A stretch of DNA of 64,000 bases from Diphasiastrum complanatum (GCA_029204225.1 MU832012.1:1-64000); one strand, 5' to 3'; positions 22,684 to 34,432 are shown, counted from the first letter of the stretch. Made by a program: numbers and translations. Notes: generated by a model from the letters alone, not told the origin.

Positions 22684-23400
22684 ATGAATGATGGTTATCT
22701 TATTGATGTCATTAGAGATCCAATGGTGCAGGCTATAACACACCTAATCAATCAGTTTGTGGCTATGAGCAATTTGTTTAAGGAGCATATAGCCTGCTAC
22801 TTGATGCTGCATAGAATTGTTGAATCTCACAAGGAGTTCACAACATGCAACATTACCATGTATGGATGGCATAAAAACATATTGGACGAGTTGAAGAAAG
22901 TAGTGAAGCCAAACACCAAAAAGAAATTTACGGCAGGACCTCTACTTTCAATGCTCTCAGCTTCTCTACTGGAGAGCAAGGTCCATGGATTTAAGCCAGA
23001 AAACATGCTCTTGACTTACACACCAGCACTATCAAAAAGCTCTCAATATGGAAGTACTTCACAGAGTCGACGACGGATCCACAACGAGAATGCATCACCC
23101 CATTCAATACATCATCGTACTCAATAACCAACGCAACCAGCCGCTTTACCTTCTTGTACAATTCACACAAAACTACCCGACCCCTCATCCTCTACAACTA
23201 CCCTCACCACTGATTCCTCCTTGTTGTCTTATGTCACCATTGGGACCATGGAAGCGCAATCCATTCAACCTCTCCAAACTGCTACACTATCTCCTTCCAC
23301 CCAGACGTTTATGGATTTGATCGGTGACTCCACTCCTCTCGATACCAACATTCAATTTATTGTGTCTCTTAGCCCTCCACCTTTCACTAATTAGGTTGCG
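22684..23400 (+). other. Unidentified ORF relic
   Basis: An open frame of 147 codons (22684-23127) continues after a stop as a Ser/Thr/Pro-rich stretch to a TAG near 23392. Neither part shows a motif I recognise. It lies between a gypsy protease relic and the 3' end of the hAT-like gene, both on the other strand. It may be a decayed retroelement or host exon; I cannot decide. Confidence 0.25.
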
Positions 23401-23409
23401 AGAATCTGT

Positions 23410-24302
23410 TCATGCAAGCTCAAGGTCATCCTCTCCATCATCAGAGTCACCCTCATCTTCCTCATCCTTATCCTCATCTGATCCCTTACCCTCAGTGGCG
23501 GATTCCTCATCCGAGTCAGAGCCAGAGGGACTCTCAGAGGTGTCTGAGATTGCTGGATGGCTCGGACCCTCTCCTGAGCTCCTAGTCCTGTGTGCTGCAA
23601 CAGGCCATGCGCAATGCACACAAGGAAATTGGAATCAGGACTTAGGATCAACATTAATTTTAACTTATACAATTTACAATCTAGTATAGTATATCTACAA
23701 AACTTCAAAGTACTAATATAACACAGTGAATCGGAATATCAGGCATCAAAATCAACCTGCAGCTGCTAAGGCCTCCCGATGGAGTAAAGCATAGACATCC
23801 TCCTCCTCTTGTGATCTTGGTGGCAAGTCTGGAACCCTTGCCACATCAATCTCATTGAGATTACCCAATAGAAATTGAAATTAAACCAAGATTTCGATTC
23901 TCAATAGTAAGTACGAGTAAACGATTTCAAAAAAAATAACAAATTTAAATGTTGAAACTTGAAGCATGAAGGTTTTTAGTGTAGACTCTACTATTTAGAC
24001 AAATCATGGTAGATATTACACTCTATAAACTTCAGATTAATCATTACTTGTACGGGATCTCCGGTCTCTCTTAGCTTCTTCAAAAGCTGTAGGTTGGCAT
24101 GCACATACACCAACCTCTCCAACTGTGCTATAGAAAGTCTGTTCCTCCTCTTCATATGAATTAGAGAGAACACACTCGAACATGGATGGCAAGTTTCTGC
24201 AACTTGGGAACATCATTCCCATACTTCATCCACCATGAAACAGAGCACAATTGCCCTTTCCTCAGCATGGCAGGCGCAAGACCAAAATCGAGGCGCTCGG
24301 TC
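23410..24302 (-). pseudogene. hAT-type transposase-like gene, 3' exons
   Basis: Three exons on the - strand follow plant splice rules. 24302-24048 carries the hAT dimerisation domain: SWWMKYGNDVPKLQKLA, then after a frameshift at about 24195 VFSLIHMKRRNRLSIAQLE and LVYVHANLQLLKKL. 23850-23757 encodes IDVARVPDLPPRSQEEEDVY ending at a CAG|GT donor. 23594-23410 encodes a Ser/Asp/Glu-rich tail ending DDLELA and stop. The conserved CSSSxxxERxWS segment is reduced to CSS at the frameshift, so a small deletion removed a key dimerisation motif. Upstream exons are at 30.4-30.6 kb and 34.43-34.70 kb, separated by copia elements in introns. It could be a decayed transposon or a host gene derived from one; the 5' exons with the RNase-H-like core start were not found. 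Confidence 0.8.
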
Positions 24303-24380
24303 CTGAACATTCAACATTCATCACCATTCAAAATAGTAAATATTAAATGCTTACTACTATTAACTAGCTTAGACTTTGAG

Positions 24381-24646
24381 TTAGAATTAAAGTAGAATCA
24401 TTGTGCTACTGTACAGTGGGTCCTATCAGTGGATATAGATCAGTTGGCTTTTCCACGAGGCAAGTCGACGAGACACGCGTCCCGCCAACGGCAACCTGGG
24501 TCATGCATGGGTTGCCTGAGTGAACAACTATATGTACAGTGTAATTTCATTTTGAGAAATACAGTTGCTATGTGAGCTTGCAATGGAGAGTGTTTTCTGT
24601 CTGTGTGTAGCATGATCTGTGTTCCTATGCAAAGCAAACTCTAAGT
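24381..24646 (+). repeat. 5' LTR of the 24.4-kb copia
   Basis: Starts TTAGAATTAAAGTAGAATCA and ends CTCTAAGT just before the primer site. It contains ACTATATGT as a TATA-like element. It matches 29978-30245 throughout, with scattered substitutions and a small indel near the 3' end. Confidence 0.92.
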
Positions 24647-24659
24647 TGGTATCAGAGCC
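24647..24659 (+). promoter_or_regulatory. Primer-binding site (tRNA-Met)
   Basis: TGGTATCAGAGCC, complementary to the 3' end of plant initiator tRNA-Met, immediately after the 5' LTR. Confidence 0.93.
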
Positions 24660-25968
24660 GTACAGGGCGTGTACACAGTACATTATCACTGTTGAAGAGA
24701 GCTTCGGGAGAATTGTCTTCTGAGAGTTCGGGGTTTACGGCGGGTTGAAGACGGAAAGAGAAGCATCAGTGCACGGTTTCTAGTTTATAGAAGCTTGCCA
24801 AGTTCAGTAGAGGGATTAGTAGCCTGTGCATAGCATCAGACAGAGTAAAACTTGGTGAAAAATTGACAATTTCAAAGCCAGTTGAAAATTAAAACCGGGT
24901 TTGAGGTTACAGTTTTCTACACATAACTGGTAATTTCTTCGCTGTTAGTGCACCGTTTTGGATGCCGTAAGGACAGGAAGGAAGCTAATTGTATTGTTAA
25001 CCAGCCATGGAGAGATTCTGAGGTTTATGTCAGAGATTTGTCTCCAGACAGTTAACCTAGCAGATTTTTGGTAAAAGGTGAAAAAAAAGCCACTTTGTCA
25101 AGTTGAGCTAAAATCACCGTTTCTCTATAAAATTTCATGTTTGAATACTCTACAGATTAGGAATCAGTAGGGCGACATTGCTCCAGGCCTCAGATCGTGC
25201 TGAAATTGATCTCAAATCGTGTTTGATTGAGCAACAGACGGCTTGGGGAGGCGCGGTCGTAGACATGGAGGTCGCGGGTATGTTTGCGAGACGAAGCAAG
25301 GTAAAACCATTGTGTTTCGAAGTGGACATCGCTTCTAAGAGTCTCCATTAGTGCACAAGAGTGTTCCTGTTGGATAGAGAAGTTTCAAGATCAATGGCTC
25401 AGATTGTGCTACCCAGGAGAGATATCCACAGTTGGATGAAAATCAACCATTGGATGGAGTCTGAAGGGTTGTTGAAGAGGGCCCTGAAGGAGTGAAGTGC
25501 ATTTTGGCCTTCAACTTCATTAAAAATTTTCATACTGAAATGGGAGTTGGGTTCCTTCACAAGTGAAGAGTGAAGTTTCTTCAAGGTGAAGAAACAGTTC
25601 AAAAACAAAGAAAATCCCTATTTTTGGGTCCTTTGCCCATTTTGACCCAAACGAAAGGCCATAACCTCCAAACGAAGGGCACCCGGACTGTACCTGCAAG
25701 TACGGTACAAAAAAACAAAGCGATTGCAGCGGAGAAAGTGTTCGGAGTGCGCCAGAAGTGATTTCACCATTTCACTGGACACGAAGTTGGGAATTGACGA
25801 CTGAGTGCATTTTGGAAGGCGACGCTGATTTGGCTTTCAAATTGGTGGAAAAGCAGTGAGTGGCCTGGTAAGGAAAAAAGTGCAGGTCATTATTTTCAAC
25901 TTTTGACATCACTGTTGGCCTCGGCATACTATTTTTAGCCTACGGCAGAAGTTTCAAGCAGTTTTGTG
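24660..25968 (+). other. Long untranslated leader of the copia element
   Basis: About 1.3 kb between primer site and gag with no recognisable domain; the 25570-25761 frame has no family features. Unusually long for a copia leader; it may contain packaging signals or an internal insertion. Confidence 0.5.
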
Positions 25969-27206
25969 ATGACAAACATGGGAGAGTCCATTTTGAGTGA
26001 AAATAGCAAATTGGATGGGATTTCCAACTATGTAATGTGGAAATTCAAAATGAAAAACATATTGATGGAAAAAGACGTGTGGGAAGTCGTCACAGGTGAT
26101 GAGAGAAGGCCGCCAAATGAAGCGGAGTGTTCGACAAAAAGACGAGGAAAGCTTTGACCTTCATTAACTTGTCAGTGAAGGATCACATCATTACCCACAT
26201 TTGTGATATTGTTACATCCAGACAGACTTGGGATGTGCTAAAGGAGCAGTTCAAGACGTCAAATCCATCAAGAATCAAGTTTCTGAAGTCAAAGCTGAAT
26301 GAATCGTGCCGAATGGAGCAAGGAGAGCACATTCAGACGTACATGACCAGATTCAAGACAATGAGGGATGAACTGCATTCTATTGGTGAGCGCATACGTG
26401 ATGTGGAGCTGGTGCACAGTGCATTGTGTGGCATTGCAGAACCTTATCAGATGTTTGTGAGAAGAATAACATTAAGAGAAATATTGCCAACCTTTGACGA
26501 GCTCACAGGAATCTTGATGCAGGAAGAGCAACGGCGAGAAATGCTGAAAGCTAGACGTCAAAATACTAACGATCAGGCACTTACGACATGCCAAAAACAA
26601 GGCAAGGGCAAGGGCAAGAAGAAGTCTAAGCAGCAATTTGTCAAGTCTCAGGAGGATGAGGGATCTTCCAGTAAGACCAAGAAGAAAGACAAGTGCTTCC
26701 ATTGTGGTAAAAAGGGCCATTGGAAGAGTGAATGTCGCAAATTTCTGGCGGAACAAGACAAGGGGAAACCAAAACAAGCAGGTAACCTCGTCGATGAGGG
26801 TGAGATTCAAGACTCTAGCATCTTCATATCTGCATTGTCATCTAATCAAGATAATCAAGCATGGTATATTGACTCGGGAGCCACAAGACACATGACAGGT
26901 AACAAGAATTGGTTCAGTAGCATAAAAGTGTTGGATAATGGAACATCCGTTTCACAAGCAAATGGCGAGGTGTGCAAGATCAAGAGGATAGGCACCATTT
27001 CAATCCAACTACCTGATGGCAAAAGCAGGATGATCAGGGAGGTACTTTACGTACCAGGTTTGAAGAAAAATCTACTTTCTGTTGAAGTCATTACTGATCA
27101 AAAGTTGAAAGTAGAATTCGTCCATGATCGTTGCTTTGTGAAGGATGTGAACCAAAAGTTCAAAGTTATAGCAGATGGAGTAAGAGAGCCCAATACAAAA
27201 TTGTAG
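25969..27206 (+). pseudogene. copia gag and protease
   Basis: Gag starts at ATG 25969 with ENSKLDGISNYVMWKFKM, typical of the copia gag N-terminus. A +1 frameshift near 26128 links it to FDKKTRKALTFINLSVKD. Then come the UBN2 gag domain, a Gly-Lys-rich linker, the zinc knuckle CFHCGKKGHWKSEC (about 26696-26735) and the protease active site WYIDSGATRHMTG (about 26862). The domain ends LYVPGLKKNLLSVEV. A stop at 27204 interrupts the link to integrase. Beyond the frameshift and stop, the catalytic protease residues look intact. Confidence 0.9.
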
Positions 27207-28249
27207 AGGTTGAATGCTAAAATCAAGGGGCAACATGAACTTGTATCGTCCATTCCAGCACAGACTGAGTTGTGGCATAAGAGGCTTGGTCACTTGAACT
27301 TGGGAAGCCTCAGTTTGATGAGAAAATTGGAGATGGTAACATGATTGCCTACCATAGAAGATCACTTGAAATCGATGTGCGAATCTTGTGTATATGGGAA
27401 GCAGCATCGAGAGAAGTTCAATAAAGGGGATGTTGCAAGAGCAAAAAACATCCTGGATTTAATCCACACAGATTTATGCGGGCCTATAAGGACCATGTCC
27501 TTAGGTAAAGCCTTCTATTTCATGACCTTTATTGATGATATGTCACGTAAGACGTGGATCTACTTCTTGAAGAAGAAATCAGATGCATTTGACAACTTCA
27601 AGAGCTTCAAAGCATTGGTTGAAAATCAGACAGGTAGGAAGATCAAAGTCCTAAGATCAGATAGTGGAGGTGAGTACAAGTCTAATGACTTCAATGATCT
27701 TTGTGATCAATGTGGGATTAAAAGACAATTTACGCAAGCTCATACTCCTGCTCTCGATGGTGTAGTCGGACGATTGTGAAAAGTGCCAGATCTATGCTAG
27801 CTGAGATGAAACTACCAAAAGATTTTTGGTCAGAAGCATGTAGCACGACAGTCTATCTTCAAAATAGAAGTCCTACCATTGCCATACCAAAGATAACACT
27901 TGAGGAAACATTCACGAAGAAGAAGCCAAAGGTGAACCACTTGCGAATCTTTGGATGTAAGGCCTTTGTACACTTTCCTAAGGAAGAGAGACGTAAACTT
28001 GATGTAAAAGCTATCAAGTGTATATTCCTAGGATATGATGATCGTGTGAAGGGCTATAGATGTTTTGATCTAGTGGAAAATAAAGTCCATATAAGCCGTG
28101 ATGTTATCTTTGATGAATCCAAGATGTATGAAGACGAGGATGCTGAGAAGATAGAGACATCCAGTGGGAAAGATGGTATAGTGAGGATACCACCTGATGA
28201 TGATCCATTCATTGACCTTCCAAGTGATGAAAAAGAGGATACATCTTAA
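27207..28249 (+). pseudogene. copia pre-integrase and integrase
   Basis: The pre-integrase zinc-binding motif is ELWHKRLGHLNL with CESCVYGKQHREKF. The core has Asp in IHTDLCGP and VLRSDSGGEYKS. The expected 'NGVVERxNRT' is DGVVGRL, so the third catalytic residue (Glu) is replaced by Gly, and a frameshift near 27770 follows. The C-terminal part (27776-28249) has FWSEACSTTVYLQNRSP and HLRIFGCKAFVHFPKEE, then ends with a stop. Strand transfer would be dead. Confidence 0.9.
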
Positions 28250-28279
28250 GATACTACTACTCAACCTCAAGAGATAGGT

Positions 28280-29921
28280 TGGAGAGGTAGGGACAAACCT
28301 TTTGGTGCAAGAAGGATTGAAGTTGTAGGTGACAAGCGCAAGGAGAAGGATGTACCGTGAGATACATTTTCACCAGGAAGTCGATCACCTGAGAGGAAGC
28401 TCCCTAAGTGGTTTGAGAGATTGTTGGAGAGTTGCGACATGGATGACTTTCCAGGATCATCTAACCAGGGAGAGCTACGAAGATCAACAAGAGAGAAGAC
28501 ACAACCTGAAAGGTATGAAGCAAATTATGCTCTCTTATCTAGCATTATTCAAAGCAAAAAACCTTTGACTTATAGTGAAGCGAAGGATGATGACATTTGG
28601 GTCAAGGCCATGGGAGAGGAGATGGAGTCAATTGCTAAGCATAGCACATGGGACTTAGTAGAACCACCAGTTAGCAAGAAACCCATTGGTTGCAAATGGG
28701 TATACAGGACTAAGTACCATGCAGATGGAAGTATAGCAAAGCACAAGGCAAGATTGGTGATAAAAGAATATGTACAAAGTAAAAGCATCGACTATGAGGA
28801 GACCCTTGCGCCGGTTTGTAAGTGAAATACTCTACGTCTACTTGTTGCTTTAGCTTCACAGTTTGGTTGGCCTTTGCATCAGATGGATGTGAAATCTGCT
28901 TTTCTAAATGGTGAGTTAGAAGAAGAAGTGTTCATGGATCAACCTAAAGGCTTTGTAGCGAAGGGACAGGAAAATAAAGTATGTCGCTTGAAAAAAAAAT
29001 AATCAAGAGATGATAGACATGATCAAGAAAGACTTCATGGAACAATTCGAGATGACAGATCTCAGCCTGATGCATTATTGCCTTGGAGTAGAGGTGTGGC
29101 AAAAAGGACACGAAATGGATTTAACACAGGTGAAGTATGTCAAAGAGTTGCTGCACAAGTTTAGGTTGCAGGATTGCAAACCAATAAATACTCCTATCGA
29201 ACCAGGTAAAAAACTTTCTAAGCTTGATGAGTCACAGTCATTTGATACTACACTGTATAGACAGTTAGTAGGGAGCTTGATTTACCTTACCACGACTAGA
29301 CCAGATATATGCTATGTTGTTGGCATTGTAAGTCAATTTATGGCAGCACCTACGGAAACACATTGGAAGGCAGCTAAATGCATTTTCCGTTATGTGAAAG
29401 GCACTTCAGATTATGGCTTGATTTACAGGAAACATGATGGTTTACCTGAGTTGTGTGGCTATGTGGATGCGGATTGGGGAGGTGACTATGATGATCGTAG
29501 ATCCACCACAGGGTATGTATTCCAGGTTTGTGGTAGCTGCTTTTCCTGGTCTAGTAAAAAACAAAGTACAATTGCTCTATCCACCACAGAAGCAGAGTAT
29601 AAGGCAATGTGTAGTGCAGTACAGGAAGCTATATGGTTGAGACAAATCTTGGAAGAAGTTGGCATGAAGCAGAAAAATCCCACGACATTACATAGCGACA
29701 GTCAGAGTGGCATTCAGCCAGCAAAGAATCCAGTGCTCCATTGCAGAACTAAACACATTGAGATTCAGTATCACTTTATACGTGAGAGGCTGCTGAGTCG
29801 TGAAATTCATGTTGTTCATTGTAGCACAGAAGAACAACTAGCTGATATTTTCACTAAGCCACTTGTTGGAGAAAAGTTTAATAAGTTCAGATCAAAGCTT
29901 TTTGTACTTAAAGTTTATTGA
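28280..29921 (+). pseudogene. copia RT (core deleted) and RNase H
   Basis: RT begins with WVKAMGEEMESIAKHSTWDL, GCKWVYRTKYHADG and HQMDVKSAFLNGELEEEVFM. After KVCRLKK at about 29000 it jumps straight to NQEMIDMIKKDFMEQFEM, so the expected 'LYGLKQAPRxWY ... YVDD' stretch (about 80-90 residues including the catalytic Asp pair) is missing. The rest is intact from 29010: TTLYRQLVGSLIYLTTTRPD, then RNase H with VDADWGGDYDDRRSTTGYVF, STTEAEYKA and RTKHIEIQYHFIRERL, ending at 29921. Stops occur at 28247 and 28823. Confidence 0.92.
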
Positions 29922-29966
29922 CTTTAAAACTATGTATATGACTGTATAAAAAGTAGACTCTACTTT

Positions 29967-29977
29967 AAGGGAGAGAG
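29967..29977 (+). promoter_or_regulatory. Polypurine tract
   Basis: AAGGGAGAGAG directly before the 3' LTR, the expected plus-strand primer of a copia element. Confidence 0.85.
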
Positions 29978-30245
29978 TTAGAATTAAAGTAGAATCACTG
30001 TGCTACTGTACTGTGGGTCCTATCAGTGGATAATGATCAGTTGGCCTCGCCACGAGGCAAGTCGACGGGACACGTGTCCCGCCAACGGCAACTTGGATCA
30101 TGCATGGGTTGCCTGAGTGAACAACTATATGTACAGTGTAATTTCATTTTGAGAAATACAGTTGCTATGTGAGCTTGTAGTGGAGAGTTCTATCTGTGTT
30201 ACTGTGTAGCATGATCTATGTTCCTGTGCAAAGCAGGTTCTAAGT
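29978..30245 (+). repeat. 3' LTR of the 24.4-kb copia
   Basis: Direct repeat of 24381-24646, starting TTAGAATT and ending TTCTAAGT, so TTAGAA/TTCTAA form a 6-bp terminal inverted repeat. The ends are not TG...CA. Confidence 0.92.
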
Positions 30246-30403
30246 TCTAGTACATACTACATAGATGAAATTTGAATCATGGTTCATGATGCACCAAGTT
30301 CCAACTTCCAACTGGCAAGTAATAAGTTATAACTACCAAGTACTTAGTACTTATTGGTAGCTAGTAGGCTGTAGCTTGTAATTACAATTTACTAATTACA
30401 TAC

Positions 30404-30609
30404 ATGAATAAATTCAAGTCTTCCATGAGTGCATCTTGATCCCTGAGATCAGGATAGACAGAGGAGACATAGGAATGCCATCCTTGCATGAGCTCTCGAT
30501 AATGGAATTTATTTTCCTTCCTCCATAATGGATGAAGCAAGCCACGACATGTAGAAGTTGATGGAACCACTCCCACCTGTCTAGAAATAGGCCTCTTACT
30601 TCTTCCAAT
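30404..30609 (-). pseudogene. hAT-type transposase-like gene, internal exon
   Basis: Acceptor TTTGCAG precedes 30609 and the donor GTATGT follows 30404. The frame reads LEEVRGLFLDRWEWFHQLLH and, after a frameshift near 30530, ELMQGWHSYVSSVYPDLRDQ and DALMEDLNLF. This matches the hAT C-terminal half ('RWxxxLxxPLHAAxYFLNP ... E..FxxCIxKxxxDxxxQDxxxxEL'). It joins the exon at 24302 across an intron that would be about 230 nt without the inserted copia. Confidence 0.75.
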
Positions 30610-30823
30610 CTGCAAACAATCAGGAGTGAAGTTTGAGAATTCAAGTCTTAAGAACCCTGATTCCGATTATGAATATCAAATTTGCAGATACTCATTACAA
30701 TTTACTATCAAGTTTTAACTAAATTCTAATCATAAATGTCAATGAAAAATCAACTTTGAAACTTTCAATGAAGTAATATACCTATCAGGAGCTATGCTGG
30801 TGCAAGTTTAAAGCTGCTCTCTT

Positions 30824-31297
30824 TGATGGGAATCCATCCAATGATGTCCAGAACGTCAAGCGCTCTGATACCACTGTTTGGACAAAGTCGGTCAGTGGCT
30901 CAGACCGCACTCTGCTGACCACTGTTTGGATTCTCACATAAATAAACCTAGATGAAATTCAATTCTGTCCTCGGATCTACTGCCTTCTGGATTAGAATCT
31001 ACAATCCTCCAAGGTGTGGACAAACACTGTTGACCTATGTATAATTAGTTTATGCATTTAACAAGACAACACTAGTGTGCGAAATAAGAGTAGAATCAGT
31101 TGCTAACAGAACATACAACTATCATACAATTAAACATCCGATAGTGTTCAAAACAAGAAACTCTTCTGCATAAACATCTATTGTATTATCAGAGAATTTC
31201 TTAAGCGCTGTTGTGATAGACCACACAGCGCACCGACGCGAAAGAAACTGTCTTTCGCAAATCAAAAACTTGTCGCGCTTACTAGCGGACTTCTTGA
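30824..31297 (-). repeat. 3' LTR-like direct repeat of the 31-33.9-kb copia
   Basis: It matches 33426-33914 along its length, including the internal primer-like site (30862-30873) and the GATGGGAATCCATCCAA end. It abuts the integrase frame directly at about 31297, so the whole RT-RNase H part of the element is missing between integrase and LTR. Confidence 0.85.
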
Positions 31298-33248
31298 TAG
31301 GCCATCATGCACCTTGCGGCTTCCATGAGAGTCCTATTCTTTCTTTCTACAACACCATTGTGCTGTGGTGTATAGGATGATGTCCTTCTGTGAAGGATTT
31401 CTCGATCATTGCAAAAATAAATGAATCGGTTTGAGATGTATTCTCCACCACGATCTGTCCTGATCTGTTTCATCTTGCTTTTTGTGCATCTTTCTGCCCA
31501 GTTCACATATTCTGTGAACTTGTCGAGTGCATCTGATTTGTTGTGAATGAAGTAGACTCGGGCGAACTTACTGTAGTCTTCAATGAAGGTGATATAGTAC
31601 TTTGGGCTTCCTATTGAGATCACATCAAAAGGTACACAGACGTCCGAATGTACCAGCTCCAAAATCGTTGTTGTTCTATAGGAGTCTCTGGTAAATGGCG
31701 TTCTTCCCTCTCATGCACGTGTCACAGGTGGTCAAACTGTTTGCATTCGAGATGCTTACCCCTATGATAGCTCCATATTGGCTTGCTTGATACAATGCCA
31801 CTGAGTTCATGTGGCATAGTCGTCTGTGCCATAGAATGTCTGCAGAATCATGAGCTTGATGTGCTTGATCTGTCGGTAGGCACACCTTCAAATGATACAG
31901 GTTGCCTTTGCACGATCAACGTACTGGTGCTAGCTTCAACGACACTACATGTTTCGTCTGAAAACGTCACACGCATCCCAACATCTGCCATCTTTGCTAC
32001 AGATAGCAAATCTTGTTGCAGTGTAGGTACGAAGAGAACATCTTCTAACGTCGGTCTCTACCGTTTGTGTTGAGCCATAGTGAACCAATACCATTATCTC
32101 AATGTTCTGATCCGTCTCCAAGAACTATGAATCTTGATGGATCAGTACTTCAAAAACATTATTCTTTTTGATGTAACGAAGTGTGAGGTAGCTCCTGAAT
32201 CAAGAATCTCCTCTTGTGTGTCAGATGCTACACACACGTTTGTACACAGATAGGCTATCAAATTTCCGTTATTTGATCTTTCTTCGCTCATCTTTGAGCT
32301 TTCTGGCTCTTCGATGTAAGAAGAACTATTATTGTTCTCCCGTTTCCCTTGAGGCGGCTTGTTCCTTGAGTTCTGGTAGCAATCCATGGCTGCATGACCC
32401 TTCTTGTGGTAATGGATACACTCAATCTTCGGATTGAGCCAACACGAATCGACAGTATGTCCTTCGCGTCTGCATCTCACGCATGTTTTCTTGTCGTCAT
32501 TCTGCTTCGGCTTTTCTTTGTTCTTCTAACTACCTTTGTTGGCTCCCTCTGATTGCTGGTCTCGAACATGCCTTCGGTCTGACTCCCTCTTAGGCTTGAG
32601 CTGTTTCTTTGGCTTCTCCTTGTTGATGTAGAGAGCTTGGTCTGAAGCGTCCTTGTGATCAAGGTGCTCACGAGCTTCGAATTCTTCTCGAATCTCGATC
32701 ACTGCCCTTTCTAGTGTCATTGTTGGATCCTTCGCTAGCAACGTTCGGGTTGTTTGGAAATATCTTGGTAAAGCTCTTAACAGGTAGATGAGATGTTTCT
32801 CTGCTGATGCTGCATTCTCTGTTCCGGCATTGTGTAATGAAAGGAACAGATCTTTCATCTTTCTGATAAAGGAGGTAAGGTTTCTACCATCCCATCGTAG
32901 GTTTGTCAGCTGATCTTCAAGAAGCATAATCTGGCTATGTGATTTTGTCTGAAATCTGGTAAGGAGTGTATCACACGTCTCTCTTGCAATAGAGAGTGTC
33001 ACAAGGTCAAGTGTTAGGCTATCTTTGATGGATGATGACAACACGGCTACTGCCTTGTCATTCTTCTCTCTCCATTTTCGTAGCTCTTTGTCTATGGTTG
33101 TAGGCATCTCTTCGGTGCCGTCTACCCAGGGCCATAGCCCTTCTCCCTTCAATATGAGAGAGGTCTTTACCTTCCATGCTAGGAAGTTCGACCCGGATGA
33201 GTCGAAGATTGTGCAGATCTTCAACTGTATGCTGTTGATTGATGCCAT
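31282..33248 (-). mobile_element. Ty1-copia family B, gag-PR-IN, lacking RT/RNase H
   Basis: Gag starts at 33248: MASINSIQLKICTIFDSSGS, NFLAWKVKTSLILKGEGLW, then a UBN2 domain. Two zinc knuckles follow after a frameshift: CVRCRREGHTVDSC and CIHYHKKGHAAMDC (second Cys lost). Protease: LDSGATSHFV. Pre-integrase: WHRRLCHMN and CDTCMRGKNA. The integrase core has HSDVC, IRTDRGGEY and NGVVERKNRTLMEAARCM, so all three D-D-E residues are present, and then it runs directly into the LTR repeat. It lies sense to the hAT-like gene, in its intron. Confidence 0.92.
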
Positions 33249-33356
33249 TGCTGTAGATTGTGTTCTTCAGCTGCTCTTCTGGTTTCTTGTTCTGAATGCT
33301 CGTCTCCTGGATCTGATAGCTCTTTAGCTATATCAGCTCTCGGATTTGAGCCTAGA

Positions 33357-33475
33357 GGCTCTGATACCACTGTTGAGAATCATGTGCTGAAACAATGTGC
33401 AAAATGTCAAACGCTCTAATACCACTGATGGGAATCCATCCAACGATGCCCAGAATGTCAAACGCTCTGATACCA
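33357..33475 (-). promoter_or_regulatory. Three tandem tRNA-Met primer-like sites
   Basis: Reverse complements of TGGTATCAGAGC are at 33357-33369 (perfect), 33413-33424 (one mismatch) and 33464-33475 (perfect). On the - strand each is preceded by a CA-type LTR end plus one base (CCCATCA-G or TCAACA-G, the outermost altered). Spacing is 51-55 nt. The gag leader follows the innermost one. Confidence 0.85.
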
Positions 33476-33914
33476 CAGTTTGGACAAAGTTGTTCGGTGG
33501 CTCAGACATGAACTATGTCGCGCTCTGCTGACCGTTGTTTGGATTCTCACAAAAATAAACCTAGATGGAATTTGATTCTGTCCTCGGGACTACTGCCTTC
33601 TAGTTCAGAATCTACAATCCTCCAAGGTGTGGATAGACACTGTTGACCTGTGTATAATAAGTTTATGCATTTGACAAGACAACACCAGTGTGCGAAATAA
33701 GAGTAGAATCAGCTTCTAACTGAACATACAACTATCAAATAATTAAACAGTCGATAGTGTTCAAGACAAGAAACTCTTTTTCATAAACATCTATTGTATT
33801 ATCAGGGAATTTCTTAAGCTTTGTTGTGACAGACACACAGCGCGTTGGCGCGAAAGAAACTCTGTCTTTCGCGAATTAAAAACTTGTCGCGCTTACTAGC
33901 GGACTTCTTGAACA
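33426..33914 (-). repeat. 5' LTR of the 31-33.9-kb copia
   Basis: On the - strand it runs from TGTTCAAGAAGTCC to GATTCCCATCA (TG...CA, about 489 bp), followed by G and a one-mismatch primer site. It is a direct repeat of 30824-31297. Confidence 0.85.
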
Positions 33915-34432
33915 TTAGCTTACATTACTCACGCAATGCTCAACATGCATTGGTATACTACCGAAGCCTTACTATGCTACAACTTCTTAATTAAAGATTA
34001 AGATCTACATGTATGTAGAGAGCGGGACACGATTAGCTGATCAGGGGATTACAAGAATGGCTGATTAGGCACGTCCCCAACGGTATCATGTCAGTCTCTG
34101 GAGGATGACATCCTCCTGGTACTTCCGCGATCTCATTTGTACTTTGACGCGTGGAGATTCGCGGTGTATCTTGACACGTGGAGATCCACCACCCCTTGGG
34201 ACTTCGTGTCTTCTTATGCCTTTGGCCTTGCCATTGAGTCGCTTTGGGTCCACGAACATTTTACCTTCGTGTTCGCGTGGCCTTTCAGTCAACGAACGTT
34301 TGATTGTTATCTTCGGGTCTTCAGTCCTCAAAGTTTTTATGTTCGCGTCCACGCAGCTCCCTTGTCTTTCTTCGGGCTTGAGCTTTAAAGCTAGCAAAGC
34401 TTTGTGGCTTGAAACAATTTGTTTCTTCACTC
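33915..34432. other. Unassigned, within a hAT-like intron
   Basis: Open on both strands (34105-34449 + and 34086-34430 -) but without recognisable domains. It contains short direct repeats such as CACGTGGAGAT(T/C)C and TTCGTGTTCGCGTGG-like words. GC content is higher than its surroundings. It may be remnant intron or another small repeat. Confidence 0.35.

Larger units (their letters stand above)
24381..30245 (+). mobile_element. Near-complete Ty1-copia element inserted in a hAT-like intron
   Basis: A 5.87-kb element with two ~267-bp LTRs in direct orientation, a tRNA-Met primer site, gag-protease-integrase-RT-RNase H in copia order, and a polypurine tract. By eye the LTRs differ at roughly 20-25 positions, so the insertion is old. 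Frameshifts, a lost integrase Glu and a deletion of the RT catalytic core make it non-autonomous. No target-site duplication is obvious. It lies in the antisense orientation to the hAT-like gene, between its exons at 30404 and 24302. Confidence 0.93.

Noticed and set aside
24647-24659. Possible tRNA-Met gene pieces at the TGGTATCAGAGC sites
   Set aside because: Only the 12-13 nt complementary to the tRNA 3' end are present, directly after LTR ends; no tRNA arms surround them.
24381-30245. Treating the 24.4-kb copia as an active element
   Set aside because: A gag frameshift, the integrase catalytic Glu replaced by Gly, a deleted RT core and diverged LTRs all argue against activity.
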